Part shown: positions 35,295 through 47,569 of the stretch, one piece after another | How the letters are laid out: each line of letters begins with the position of its first letter | Position numbering within the stretch: position 1 is the first letter of the stretch | Source of the DNA: Histoplasma ohiense | Taxonomy: Eukaryota > Ascomycota > Eurotiomycetes > Onygenales > Ajellomycetaceae | Assembly: GCA_017607445.1 (NCBI GenBank) | Contig: JAEVHH010000002.1 | Coordinates: 7,780,001 to 7,844,000 of the forward strand | DNA length: 64,000 bases | Direction of reading: 5' to 3' | Made by a program: the position numbers and the translations under genes | Notes under the pieces: generated by a model | Databases searched by the model: none | Seen by the model: the letters and a program-made list of their open reading frames with translations, nothing else | What the model was told of the DNA's origin: nothing

Positions 35295-35472
35295 GTGTCA
35301 TTGCAGTTCAATCATGATTTAGACACAACTTCTGAACCTCTTTTCTTTGACTTTTACATCAAAAAATCATACTCTAATGAAATCATCATCATCATCATCT
35401 TCAATGATTTTTTATTTAAAAAGAATACATCAATTTATCAAACAAAGTATACTGTATCTTTCTATGCAATTT

Positions 35473-35741
35473 TGTAATGCACTCGTTTATTATTTCCTTA
35501 TTATCTTCACTTATTCTTACCTCTTTCCATTATACTCTCGCTACCGTTATTTCTATATGTATATATATATTGATGTATGTATTTCACACATCTTCTTTCT
35601 CTTTCTCTTTCTTTTCTTCCTTAGTGATTAGCTACACTATGTTATACTACTATACTACACTTTACAATATATTACTATTATCTCTGCTATACTATAAACT
35701 ATCTTCTACTGTTACTCTTCACACTGTCACTACACCTCACA
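35473..35741 (+). repeat. 5' LTR of C1
   Basis: 269 bp, TGTAATGCA...CCTCACA. Pairs with 48630-48898. A truncated relative is at 4165-4331. Confidence 0.95.
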
Positions 35742-35745
35742 GTTT

Positions 35746-35754
35746 CTAATCACT
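35746..35754 (+). promoter_or_regulatory. Predicted self-primer binding site of C1
   Basis: CTAATCACT, 4 bp after the LTR, is the exact complement of AGTGATTAG at 35623-35631 in the LTR. The 4165-4331 LTR fragment has AGCGATTAG. Family A has the same 9-mer pair. Confidence 0.55.
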
Positions 35755-35851
35755 CAATCTTCAAGAGACAGTCTGTTGAGTAATAGTTATAGCCTCTATC
35801 CACAGCATCTGCTGTACTTGTGCTACTGCTGAACTCAAAGCAGCAAACATC

Positions 35852-37120
35852 ATGAAAGAAAACCACAAAACACACACTTCTGCCACTGAAAGTGTGCAAC
35901 AAGCATCATCTTTCTCTATGAAATTGAACTCTGAATATAGTTCAGAAGAGGATATCTTCTCTGAAGATCTCAGTGTAATTGAGACTGAGAAGATAACTGT
36001 GATCAGAAAAATCAAAAAATTACAAACTGAGAAAGAATTGTGAGAACTTCAACAGCAGTGTGACACTTTACTACAAGAATTGAATGAAATAATTCCAGTC
36101 ATCTGAAATACACTAGAAGTGCATCCAAACCACAGTAGAGATGCAACTAGTGTGAATAATAACTGCAATAACATCACAAATATTCTCAGATCACTGAAAA
36201 TTACACTACAAGTGCTCAACATCTTAGTGAAAAGTGCTGTAACTACTGTCAGTGAGAGATATAGTTGGATATCACTTTGACAATTAGAATTTTGAGATTC
36301 TGACATAAGTGATTACTCTTCTTGAAGAGATGTGGAAAAGTTCTGAAATCAAAGTATGAAAGAATTTAAAAACTTTGTTACAGCTGCTATTGCTTTTCAT
36401 GTCAGTGATCTTGATTACTACAATGAACATGATCATTGAAAGATCATCAAAGTTGTTACTCATTTCAATGTTGAGATACAACAATGTTGGTATCAACATA
36501 CACATGATATGCAGACTTTGTCACCATGGGAAGAATTTGTTAGTTGAATGCAATGTCAAGTCATCAATTCAGATAAAAGTTTCTGAGATGTTGATAGACA
36601 GTACTGAAAAATAGAGCAATAAGAGGATCAGACAGTTCAACAATTTGCTTCACACTTACAATCAATTGAAGAACATCTGTGGCATTCTTATAGTGAATAC
36701 CATTGAAAATCACATCTCTATATGAAAGTTCTACCTTTCATTTGCTGAGAATTTGACAAATATGCAATCAAATTGAAAGAGTTAAGCTATGATGCCACTC
36801 TACATAAACTTGCAATGGCAGAATCGAATCTGCCAGAGAGATGAAAGAAGCTTAAAGAGAAGTCAAATTTCAAAAACCTCACTCAAAGCTTTAACAACAG
36901 AAATAATGCTGATAATAGATCACAAAACAAATGCAGATGAAATGACACTACAAAGTTCAATGACTCCACTCAATTGAAATATTGCTGTTATTGCAAGTGA
37001 CCAGGATATACCATCAATTTGTGTTTCAAATGACTCAAAGATGAATCCAAAAACACCAAGTCCAACTCAAAACTCAATATGAAAGATATGAAGAACTCAA
37101 AGAACTCAAAAAACACTTAA
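35852..37120 (+). pseudogene. Gag of C1
   Basis: About 423 codons from ATG 35852 to TAA 37118-37120; the start is the first in-frame ATG and is uncertain. Acidic N-terminus, then a leucine/lysine coiled-coil stretch (IRKIKKLQTEKEL ... LQQQCDTLLQELNEI). The Gag core has TLSPWEEFVS and TVQQFASHLQSIEEHL near 36515-36675. The C-terminal knuckle at 36983-37024 reads CCYC ... GYTINLC, so the histidine ligand is Tyr (CAT to TAT) and a TGA replaces the preceding Trp/Arg. The tail is rich in Lys, Asn and Ser. Structural protein of the particle; inactive. Confidence 0.75.
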
Positions 37121-40100
37121 GACATATTATTCAGCTTACAATGACAATCATAAGTGTGGAAAGTCAATGCAAAAACATCTTAAGCTTCACTGTCACAGTG
37201 GAACTTGCTACATCTAAGAGTCTGCAAAAAATGCTTGCACTAGTAGACTCTGAGTCAGAAGTGAACTGTATTGATGAATTTTGAACAAAGAATCACAATC
37301 TAGAAGCTGCTCACCACAAAATCAAAATGATCAAATCAATTGATGAATGCATAATGTGCTTCTTTGAAGAGTATAACATTGCAACTACTGTCACTGATCA
37401 CAAGGATAATGCACAGCAGACATCTCATTTCTTTCATGTGATGAAGATGAAGAACTACAGTCTTGTATTAGAATTTTCTTGATTAAAACAAACAAATTCT
37501 TTTATAGATTGATCAGATGAACAATTCTTCTTTAGAAGCTCTGAAGATGAACAACAGCCTCAAATTATTTCTGAACAAGATATTCTAGCTGAAGTTCTCA
37601 TAGAAGCTAGAGTAGAAATACTTGTAGTATTATCTACAGAACATTCAAAAGACTCAAAGCATGCTTCATATATATTCTCAGCTGTATATTCAGACTTGTC
37701 AATCAGTCTATCTGATTATATCATGCCATACACACATATCTTCTCAGAAGAAGCTGCTATAAGCATGAAAAGATCAGAAAAGATGAAACACTGTATAAAT
37801 CTCAAGTCTGATGCACAATCTTCATTTATACTGATATACAATCTCTCTGAAACTGAGTTAGTCACTCTAAGAGAATATTTAAAAAATGCATTAGATAAAG
37901 AATGGATACAATCATTCAGTAGCCTGGCTGATGCATCAATTCTTTTTGTTCTCAAAAAAGATAATGAACTCTGTCTTTGTGTAGACTATTGAGAATTAAA
38001 TCAAATCATCATCAAGAACTGATATCCTCTATCTCTAATAAATGAATTACTTGATAGACTTTCTAAAGTCAAGATATTCACTAAGCTGAACCTTTGAGAT
38101 GTCTATCACTGCATACTTATAGTGACAAAAGACTGTTGGAAGACAGTCTTTAGAATGAGATATGAATATTTTGAATATGTAGTTATATCATTTGAACTAG
38201 CTAATGCTTCAGTGACATTTCAAGCATATATTAACAATACTTTGTCTGATTTGTTGGATATATGTTGTGTTGTCTATTTGGACGACATTCTCATATTCTT
38301 CAATTCAAAGCAGAAACATAAAGTGCATGTTACTAAGATGCTAGAATGTCTCAAGCATGCAAATCTATTTGCAAAACTCTCTAAGTATGAATTTGAAGTG
38401 GACAAGATCTCATTTCTGAGGTTTGTTATAGATACAAATGATATTGAGATGAAGTCAGACAGAGTCTCCACTATTGTGAAATAGTCTACATCTAAATCAA
38501 TTAAAGAGATTCAATTCTTTTTGAGTTTTGCTAATTTCTATCAATGATTTATTAAGTCTTTCTCCTCTATTGCAGCCCCATTATTTGAACTTACAAAAGA
38601 GAGCAAGAAGAGAGAAAGAAAAGTCATTTTTATATGAACAGAAGATACTCAAAATGCTTTCAATGAGCTCAAATCATACTTTATATATGCTTCTCTATTA
38701 GCTCATTTTGACCCAGCTCAGTGTATTCAGATTGAATCTGATGCATTCACTTTTGCAGTCACTGCTATTCTATCACAGTTGCAGAATGATGAGCACTGAC
38801 ATTCAGTTGTCTTCTGATCAAGAAAGTTGATTGATGTAGAAATGTGTTATAATACTCATGATAAAGAACTCTTGACTATTGTAGCAGTATTTAAGAATTG
38901 AAAACACTATCTGAAGAGAAGTCAGTATTCAATTCAAGTCTGATCTGATCATGCCAATCTGCAGTACTTTATAATGACTAAGAAACTGAACAGACATCAG
39001 ATCAGATGAATGAAAGCTTTATCTGTTTATAATTTTGTATTACTGCATCACTCTGAATCAAAGAATTCAGCTGATGAGCTCAGTCATCACACAGACTACA
39101 GTGAGATCTATAATGATCAAACTATATTATCTACTCTACAATAGAAGCTGAAACATGAAGTTAGACTAAGCTGAGAAGCTGATACTTCTTTTCAAAATGA
39201 TATTTCTTCTGATATAGTCTGTGCATGAATCTCTAATGAGCAAAATGCTTCTTTTAATGAGTAAAAAATGCTTCATACATCAACATCTTCTATCTCTCAT
39301 GTAAACTCTTCCCCTTCAATGCATGTTGAGCAATATATGCCTCAGATTGCAGTCAATAAGACTATTCTTGAAGACTCAGTATATACAGAAATGTCTGAAT
39401 TCTTCATTTTATTTCTGAGTAAAGCACAGAAGATTGATTCTTTTGCTGCTGAGCAAAGAAAGAAGATAAAAGAGAAGAGTATGATTGTCACTGAAAATAT
39501 ACTATAGACAATTTCCAAGAATGATATATTGCATACTGATGATCATATATATGTCTCTCAACAAAAGACATTCATTGATGAAATTATCAGTACAAACCAT
39601 GATGATCCACAGAGAAGTCACTTTGGTATAAAAAAGTTTATAGACAGCATTCAGAACAAATACTATTGACATGAGCTAGTCAGAAATATCAAAGATTATA
39701 TATTCACTTGTGATACTTATCAAAGAGTAAAGTCAAAACAGTACAGACAATATAGAGAATTGAGTACAATTCTCTTATCATCAAATTCTTTTGAGTTCAT
39801 TATTATAGATTTTATTACAGACTTGTCAGTCTCTACATTTCTCCATCAAATCTACAATGCAATTTTAGTGATTGTGAATATATATATCAAGTTTACAATC
39901 TATATTCCTTGCATCAAAAACATTACTGTCAATAAACTAGTGGAAATTGTTTATACCAAGTTCTATACAATTTATGGAGTACTCAAAAATCATATATCTG
40001 ATTGAGGTTTGTTGTTTACAAGTCATTATTGGTTCATCTTTTGTTATATGCTAGATGTATGCTGGAAACTTTCAACAGTCTTTCACTCTCAAACAGATGA

Positions 40101-40871
40101 TCAAATGAAATGATAAAATCAAATCTTGAAACATTATCTCTGATGCTTTATCAACTATCATCAAAATGACTGAGCACACTGACTACTGCTGATGTAGTTT
40201 GTTTACAATATCTCTCAACATATCTCTACTGAAATGACATCTGCAGAAGTCTTAATGAAATATCAATCTGATTTGAAAATTAATATCAGCAAATCATCAC
40301 AATCAGTCACCATACATGCTGCTAGCTGTGTGAAACATATTGAGGAAACACATCATAAGCTCATTGAGAATCTACAAAAGATGCAACAAGCACAGAAAAC
40401 TTATTATGATGCAAAATATAAATCTCAACAATTTAAAATAGATGATTATGTCATACTCAATGCAAAAAATCTCTGATTGCTGCATCTGATTTGCAAACTT
40501 GATCATAAATATGTGGGACTCTTCAAGATTCTGAATATCATTGAAAAACAAGTGTACAAACTAGAACTGTCATCTTTATATAGAAGCATTCATTCTGTAT
40601 TCCATGTATTTTTATTGAAGCCATACAACTGCAGGAATGGAGCTCTATCAGAATCAGAACCAGAACTTATCAACAGTGAAAAAGAATATCAAGTTGAAGA
40701 AATTTTTGAAAAATGATAATGAAAAAACAAACCTTCAGAATATCTTGTGAGATGGACAGATTGAGATTCTAGTGATGATACATGAGAACTGAAAGAAAAT
40801 ATATTGAACACTCACACATTTGAAATCTTTCTTGAACAAGAAAATGAACAACAAATACAAAAACAATATAT
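37121..40871 (+). pseudogene. Pol of C1: protease, RT, RNase H, integrase, chromodomain
   Basis: Frame is -1 to gag. The protease site is LVDSESEVNCID (DSG with Gly to Glu) at 37240-37275. The RT has LKKDNELCLCVDY, then YLDDIL with YLDD at 38275-38286, both Asp intact. RNase H is around 38720-39080 (IESDAFTFAVTAIL; DKELLTIV). The integrase zinc finger lies near 39600-39725, with one Cys changed (CDTY). In the core the first Asp is in IIDFITDL, and the usual TER block reads DDQMKW, so the catalytic Glu is Lys. The chromodomain at 40679-40850 reads YQVEEIFEK, EYLVRWTD and DDTWEL. Interrupted by B3 after 40871; the last codons resume at 47069 and end at TAA 47124-47126. Confidence 0.85.
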
Positions 40872-41468
40872 TGTGACGGGTTAGCACTCATTAGTAATTA
40901 TCTTATGCAACCAACTTCTCTTCTGCACCCGCTTGTTTCTGGCTGTTGTGACCTTGTGTAACCCTTGATGTTCTTCTGCTCTGTGCTCCGCGCTCATGTA
41001 GTTTCTAATGATTCTTTCACATAGCTCTTAACATTCTTCTGCTCTGTGCTCTGCACTTGTGTAGTCTCTAACAATTCTTTCATATAGCTTCTAACATTCT
41101 CCCACTCTGTGTTCTGTGCTCATATAGTCTCTAACAATTCTTTCATATAGCTTCTAACATTCTTCTGCTCTGTATTCTGTGCTTGTGTAGTCTCTAACAA
41201 TTCTTCTGTGTAGCTCTCAATGATTCCTCCACCCCACACTCTGTGCTTGTGTAGTTTCTAACAATTCTTACACATATCTCTTAATATTCTTCTGCTCTGT
41301 GCTTTACTGTGAAGTGGCTTCTGATATTCTTCTGCTCTGAACTTTCCTCTATAAGAATTCTCTTCATACAATCTTTTCTTCTGATTTCTTTTCTCTTTTC
41401 TTTCTTAATCAATTCATAATCTGTAATTAGAATAGTATCAAATTGTTAATTGAAGTATATCTGTTATA
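40872..41468 (+). repeat. 5' LTR of B3 (597 bp)
   Basis: Contains the five-unit 63-bp array and, at 41407-41419, AATCAATTCATAA, perfectly complementary to 41469-41481 just after the LTR. Confidence 0.95.
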
Positions 41469-41481
41469 TTATGAATTGATT
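41469..41481 (+). promoter_or_regulatory. Predicted self-primer binding site of B3
   Basis: TTATGAATTGATT adjoins the LTR and is a 13-base perfect complement of 41407-41419. If the mRNA begins near 41407, R plus U5 would be about 62 bp. Confidence 0.65.
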
Positions 41482-41833
41482 CTTCTGTATTTAAGATCTG
41501 AGTGTCTTATTATTAGTTCTTACATCTGAGTGTGTTGTTATCAGTTCTTACATCTGAGTGTGTTGTTTACAGATCTGAGTGTCTAGTTGTTACAAGAGAT
41601 CTCTCATGAGTCTGAGTGCTCTTATCATTAGTTATATAGACTGTCATATTTAAGCATTCAAAACACAATCAACTGTGTTCTATAAGGCTCAAGTGTCTAT
41701 GAACTGTAACACTGTGAATAGTATTCATGAAGAAGCTTGATCAAGCTTAGCACTGCAACACTGTGAATAGTGTCTGTGAAAGAACTGAGTATTTCTTTTC
41801 TTTTTTTATTATTATATATTCTTAGATATTGAA

Positions 41834-42847
41834 ATGAACTATAAGCAATTCTACAAACACCCGCTGCATCTGAATGTGATGGATGATAACTTAGACCTAC
41901 AAAGCATCCTTCAGCAGCAGATGCTACAGATGACTGAATTACAACAACAACTTGCTGAAATGAGCACTTTCACATTCACCATTTCTCCTACATTCACACC
42001 TTACAAAAAGCTTTCAAGAGAGAAGCTTTCAATTCTTGACAAATACAAGAGAGATCTAGCACTCTATCTTGTGTGGAAGTTGAAAGTGAATGCCAAATTG
42101 GACATTGATGAATGAGCAATAGACTTGCTATCCAATCAGATATGGTATATTCATAGCAGATTGGATGATGACATATTAGCAAAATTTCAATTCTGAATGA
42201 ATCATTGCCAGAATCATCAGTGTATGTCAGAGCTAGTCTTCTGACAACTCAACTCCCTCTTCCTCAATTCTACACTTCAAGTCAAGATATTGAACTGACT
42301 AAATCAGACTCATTAGATGAATGTTGTATTGACAACTTATCTTTCTGAATTTGATTACAAGCTTCTAGAAGCAGATGGACAAAACTGGGACAATATTATC
42401 AAAATCAACATGTTGTTCAAGAACTTGAACTTTCAATTGTATAATCAAAGTATAGAATGTCTGAAGCTCTCAATATACAGTGAATTCTGCACTGATCTTC
42501 ATCTGTTGAACAACAATCTGTCTCAGTTCCATGTGCTTCAAAATTGTAGAGGATTTCACTGAACAAATACATACACTTCAAATCACTCTGCAGCACTCCC
42601 CACCTCTGAATCAGAATCAATGAACTGAGTCCCACACATGAACACAAGCCACTCAAGGATTTTCAACATCTCAGAAAAGAACACTGTCAACTGAATTGCC
42701 AGAGAAGTCTGCATACACTGTGACAAGTCAGAGCACTTCACAAATCAATATCTGAATGTGATCACTCTGAGTAAAACCCCCACACATGTGAACACTGTGT
42801 CATCTGCAGATAGACAAGAACAGAGAAAAGATGAGCTCTTGCTCTAA
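41834..42847 (+). pseudogene. Gag of B3
   Basis: 338 codons. The N-terminal LQSILQQQMLQM and a Gag core with several TGA codons are readable (the Trp of the LWMSH segment; the first Gln of FQQLN; DW to D-stop). The zinc knuckle reads CIHCDKSEHFTNQY: the last Cys ligand is Tyr. Otherwise as in B1. Confidence 0.8.
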
Positions 42848-45800
42848 AACATGAATGAGAGTTCAAGAAGCAAAAAGCTAGCTGAAGATTTGAGCAAAAG
42901 ATGCAAGCAGACACAATCATGATCTCTGTCATTGTAAATAACTTAGTCAATGTATGAGCAATGATAGACAGTGGTTTCCTTCACTATGCTCTTATAGACA
43001 CTCAGCTGATTGAGAAGCATAAGCTTCAGTGTATCCTCTTTCTCAAACTGTGTAAGCTCAGTGAATTTGATGGCCTCAGAGAATCCATCTTCTACAATAT
43101 GATAAGATTTAATGTCAATGTAGAAGAACACAAGAAAAAGAACATATACACATATGAAATACAAGACCTTGAATACAATCTAATACTTGATCTATTATAA
43201 CTCACAGAATTTGGAATCTTGTTGAATGCATGCAACCACTGTCTTATTTTCTCAGAAGACAATCATATTTACAAGAAAAATGTTGATAGAACTGCTGATC
43301 TCACTCAGATATCAGCAGAAGTGTACAAACTACTAACTCATCAAATGCATGAGAAGAAGAATGTCCAAGTGTTCACTGCTAGCATGATGAATATCAAGAA
43401 AGCATTAGAAAAGTTAGAACTCAAAGATCTCAAGAAATCACATAAGAAACTATCTGAATTGTATGAAGACTTTGCAGATGTGTTTGACAAGAAAGAAGCT
43501 GAAAAGCTTCCCTCTCATCAAGAATTCAGTATAGATTATATAATTGAGCTCATCAAGAAAAACAGTAAGAATCTGCAACCACTCTGAGATTCTCTCTACA
43601 GCATGTCACACAACAAGCTCTTCATTCTACAAAAAATGCTCAACAGATTACTAGACAAAGACTTCATTTGTGTTAGCAACTCACTCACTGCAGCATCTGT
43701 ACTGTTTGTAAAGAAATCAGAAGAAGACTTATGATTCTGTGTTGACTATCAAGAACTCAACAAGATTATGTGGAAGGACTGATATCTTCTTCCACTCATC
43801 AATGAAACACTTGAATGAATAGAAAAAGCAAAATGATTTACAAAACTTGACATCTCTGCAGCCTTCTACAAGATAAGAATTAATGATGATGATGAATGAC
43901 TAACTGTCTTTTGTACACATTACAGATTATACAAATGGACAGTGACTCTCTTTGAATTAGTGAATGCTCTGAATATATTTCAGAAATATATTAACTGAGC
44001 TCTACAAGATCTGCTTGATGAGATTGTCTCAGTGTATATGAATGATATTTTGATCTTCACTGATGAATCACTCACTGAGTACTGTAAGCACATACAACAA
44101 GTGCTTGACCATCTACAAAAAGCTGAACTGCAAGTGAACATTGACAAATGCAACTTTGAGATCAAGTCTACAATCTATCTAGAATTCATCATCAAAGCTG
44201 AAAAAGATGTATGCATGAATTCTAAGAAGATGGAAGCAATCCTCAACTGAGAGACATCAGTCTCAGTAAAAGAGACTAGAAGCTTTCTAGAATTCATCAA
44301 CTTCTATCAAAGATTCATCAAAGACTTCTCTGATATTGTACAACCACTGATGAATCTGATCTGAAAAGATGCTGTATTTCAATGGACTGATGAAGCAGAC
44401 ACAGCATTCAAAAAGCTGAAGTATATATTCACAAGCACTCTGATGCTGCAATCATTCAATTCAGATAAGCATACAATTCTCAAAACAGATGTCTTGAATT
44501 ATGTAGTAGATGAGACATTAATGCAATACAATAATGAAGATGTTCTATAACTTTGTGCTTTCATCTCAAAAAAAATGTCATTCACTGAATGCAACTACAA
44601 GATCTATGACAAAGAGCTTCTAGTGATTATACAATGTCTTGAGAAATGAGAGTTCAAACTCATGAGTGTTGAGAAGTTTGAGATTGTTATCAATCATAAA
44701 AACTTAGAATACTTCACAATCATTTGTAAGCTCACTGAGAGGCATATATGTTGGTCATTGTTTCTTAGCCATTTTTTATTCACAATTCATTATTGATCTG
44801 AAGTAGAGAACATTCTTGTGGATGCTCTGTCTCACTGAGAATAAGATATGCCATCTGATGACTTAGATGACAGATGGAAACACTGAGAGCATCAGTTAAT
44901 TGACTCTGCAATTATAGAAAGTTCTACACAATCAGATGAACTCTGTGTACATATCAATCAGTTCTGAGCTCAAGAACTCTTGCTCAAAGAACAATGGAGA
45001 CTAGTAGCAGAAGCAGATAAATTCTGACAACAAACTGCTGAAGCTGTATGAAGCAAAACACTCTGATTCTCCACAGATGTATATTCAAGAACAGATATCT
45101 CAGCATGTTTGATCAACAATAACAACTGCTTACACTTTCAAGATAGACAATGAGTCTCCAATTCAGAATCTCTATGAACACACATCATGCAAGAAATTCA
45201 TGACTCATCAATGACTGAGCATTCAGAATGTGAAATCATGTACAACATTGTTGCTCAAGAATTCTACTGATCAGATATGTTGAAAGATATACATCAGTTC
45301 ATACACAACTGTGATTACTGCAGCTCAGTGATGATATGATATGAATGCTGAAAAGAGATGCTGAAGCCTCTATCTGTCTCTGACTGAATTTGATGTGATA
45401 TAGCTATTGATTTTACAGTTTTCTTGTCCAAGAGCAGAGATTCTATGAATATTCTAGTCATTGTCAACTGACTCAGTAAGAATATAATACTACAGCTCTG
45501 TGACAAGATGAATGCTGAAGTAGTTGCAGATGTCTTTGTCAGAAGCTTATTCTATCATATACACAGTCTGTCTTCATTCATTGTGTCAGATAGAGACAGT
45601 CAATTTGTCAGTGCACTCTGAGTCTGTGTATGTCAATTGCTAAGAATTGAATGAAAGTTGTCAACAGTGTATCACTCAGAGACTGATGAAGCTACTGAGA
45701 GAATGATACAAACAGTAAAGAATATTCTCTGTAAGTTCTGCAATTATGTGCAAGACAACTGAAGCAATCTGCTGCTGCATGCTGAGATTGTGATTAATGA

Positions 45801-46479
45801 TCAAGATTTCACTACAACAGATGTAAGCTTATTTTTTCTTCTATATAGATACAATTTAGAGGTTCTGAACTTCTCTGAGACTCTCTGAGAAACCACATAC
45901 ATCTGCAGCCTCATACAGACAGCAGAGAATATTGTGAGTAAATTGAAGAAAACTCATGAATAAGCAGAAGCTTCAATGATCAGCACTCAGTAAGATTATG
46001 AGAATCAAGCAAACATCAGAAGAAGTTCTGCAACTCAATATCATATAGAAGACAAAGTCTGATTGAATCTCAAGAATATAAGAATGAATCATCTTTTGTG
46101 TACACTAGATTATCATCACATCAAGTATACAGTGAAGAAAGTGCTAGACACACATGATTATCAACTTGACATCTCATCTGACATTCATAATATCTTTCAT
46201 ATGAACCTGCTCTGATCCACAGCTGAGGATTCATTCCTCTCACAGAGAATCTTCAATTGACAGTCATCTGCCATTGTAGAAGAAGACAATGAACTTGAAT
46301 GGGAAATTGAAACAATTCTTGACAATAGAACCAACTGTCACTGCTGTGAATACCTTGTCAAATGAATAGAATATGATTGTTCAATCTGGGAACTTGTGTC
46401 TGCCTTGGAGAACACCACTGCTCTCAACATCTACAAGTCCTCACTCATTCTGATAGAGGGGGATAATGTGATGAGTTAG
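42848..46479 (+). pseudogene. Pol of B3
   Basis: The protease keeps MIDSGFLHYALIDT (42961 onward). The RT box is YMND at about 44035 (second-position Asp to Asn), which removes a catalytic residue. RNase H, integrase (SDRDSQFVSAL near 45590; ETDEATERMIQ near 45680) and chromodomain (about 46290-46420) are recognisable between TGA stops. The frame passes through the polypurine tract (46455-46466) and stops at TAG 46477-46479 inside the 3' LTR. Confidence 0.8.
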
Positions 46480-47063
46480 TATCTGTTAGTAATTATCTTA
46501 TGCAATCAACTCTTCTTCTGCATCCACTTATTTCTGACTGTTGTGATTTTGTGTAACTCTCAATGTTCTTCCACTTCATGCTTCACACTTGTGTAGTTTC
46601 TAATGATTCTTCTGTGTAGCTTTTAATGTTCTTCTGCTCTGTGCTCTGCACTTGTATAGTCTCTAATAATTCTTTCATATAGTTTCTAATGTTCTTTCAC
46701 TCTGTGTTCTGCACTTGTGTAGTCTCTAATGATTCTTTCATATAGCTTCTAACATTCTTCTGCTCTATGTTCTGCACTTGTATAGTCTCTAATAATTCTT
46801 CTGCATAGCTCTCAATGATTCCTCCACTTCATGCTCTGCACTCACATAGTTTCTAACAATTCTTATGTGTATCTCTTAATGTTCTTCCACTCTGTGCTTC
46901 ACTGTGGAGCAGCTTCTGATATTCTTCTGCTCTGAACTTTCCTCTATAAGAATCCTCTTTGTATGACCTTTTCTTCTGATTTCTTTTCTCTTTCCTTTCT
47001 TAATCAATTCATAATCTGTAATTAGAATAGTACCAAATCGTTAATCGAAGTACACCTGTTACA
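46467..47063 (+). repeat. 3' LTR of B3 (597 bp)
   Basis: Pairs with 40872-41468. Followed by TATAT. Confidence 0.95.
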
Positions 47064-47068
47064 TATAT

Positions 47069-47126
47069 CCCCAAATGTCAAAAGTGCAAACATCAAATTA
47101 AAAGACATCAGAAGTGCAAATCTTAA
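47069..47126 (+). pseudogene. C-terminal end of C1 pol after B3
   Basis: After removing B3 and one TATAT, the pol frame continues as IPKCQKCKHQIKRHQKCKS to TAA. This adds a short basic Cys/His tail beyond the chromodomain. It coincides with a degenerate ~31-bp DNA repeat (47069-47145), so the Cys/His pattern may be a by-product. Confidence 0.5.
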
Positions 47127-47569
47127 ATTGAAAAATGCTAGAAGTATAAATTTCACTCAAACTTCAACCAAATACATTTTTTTTAAGAATTTATCAGAGA
47201 AAAGAGGAAAAGAAAAAAATTCAATTTGGGTATAATAAATACAAAAAATAAAATATACAAGCAAAGAAAAAAACAAAGAAAATGAGTTCTAAGAAAAGTC
47301 TAAAGACTCTCAGTTCATTCACTTTCATCTCATCTCTCAACTCTCATTCTCTCTTCTCTCTCTCATTATTTTTCTCATTCCTTCTCTGCCACTTCCTTCT
47401 TATACTGCCTTCAGTACTCATTAAACACCAGGCTTCATTTTAAGTGCAAAGACACTGACAAATGTCTCTTTCACAGAATATTTGCTTCCTCCTTTCTATT
47501 CTTCTTCATCAATCCCTTCACTCACTGACACATTCACTGAAGAAAGATCTCTCCTCTCATGATCTTCTT
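47127..47569. other. Gap between C1 pol and its antisense gene
   Basis: A-rich start with a poly-T of eight near 47178, then pyrimidine-rich sequence (47320-47400). No convincing coding frame. It probably holds the termination signals of both converging transcripts. Confidence 0.5.

Larger units (their letters stand above)
40872..47063 (+). mobile_element. Chromovirus B3, complete, plus strand
   Basis: 6,192 bp flanked by TATAT (40867-40871 and 47064-47068), inserted near the 3' end of C1 pol. LTRs are 597 bp each (40872-41468 and 46467-47063). Layout as in B1. Confidence 0.95.
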
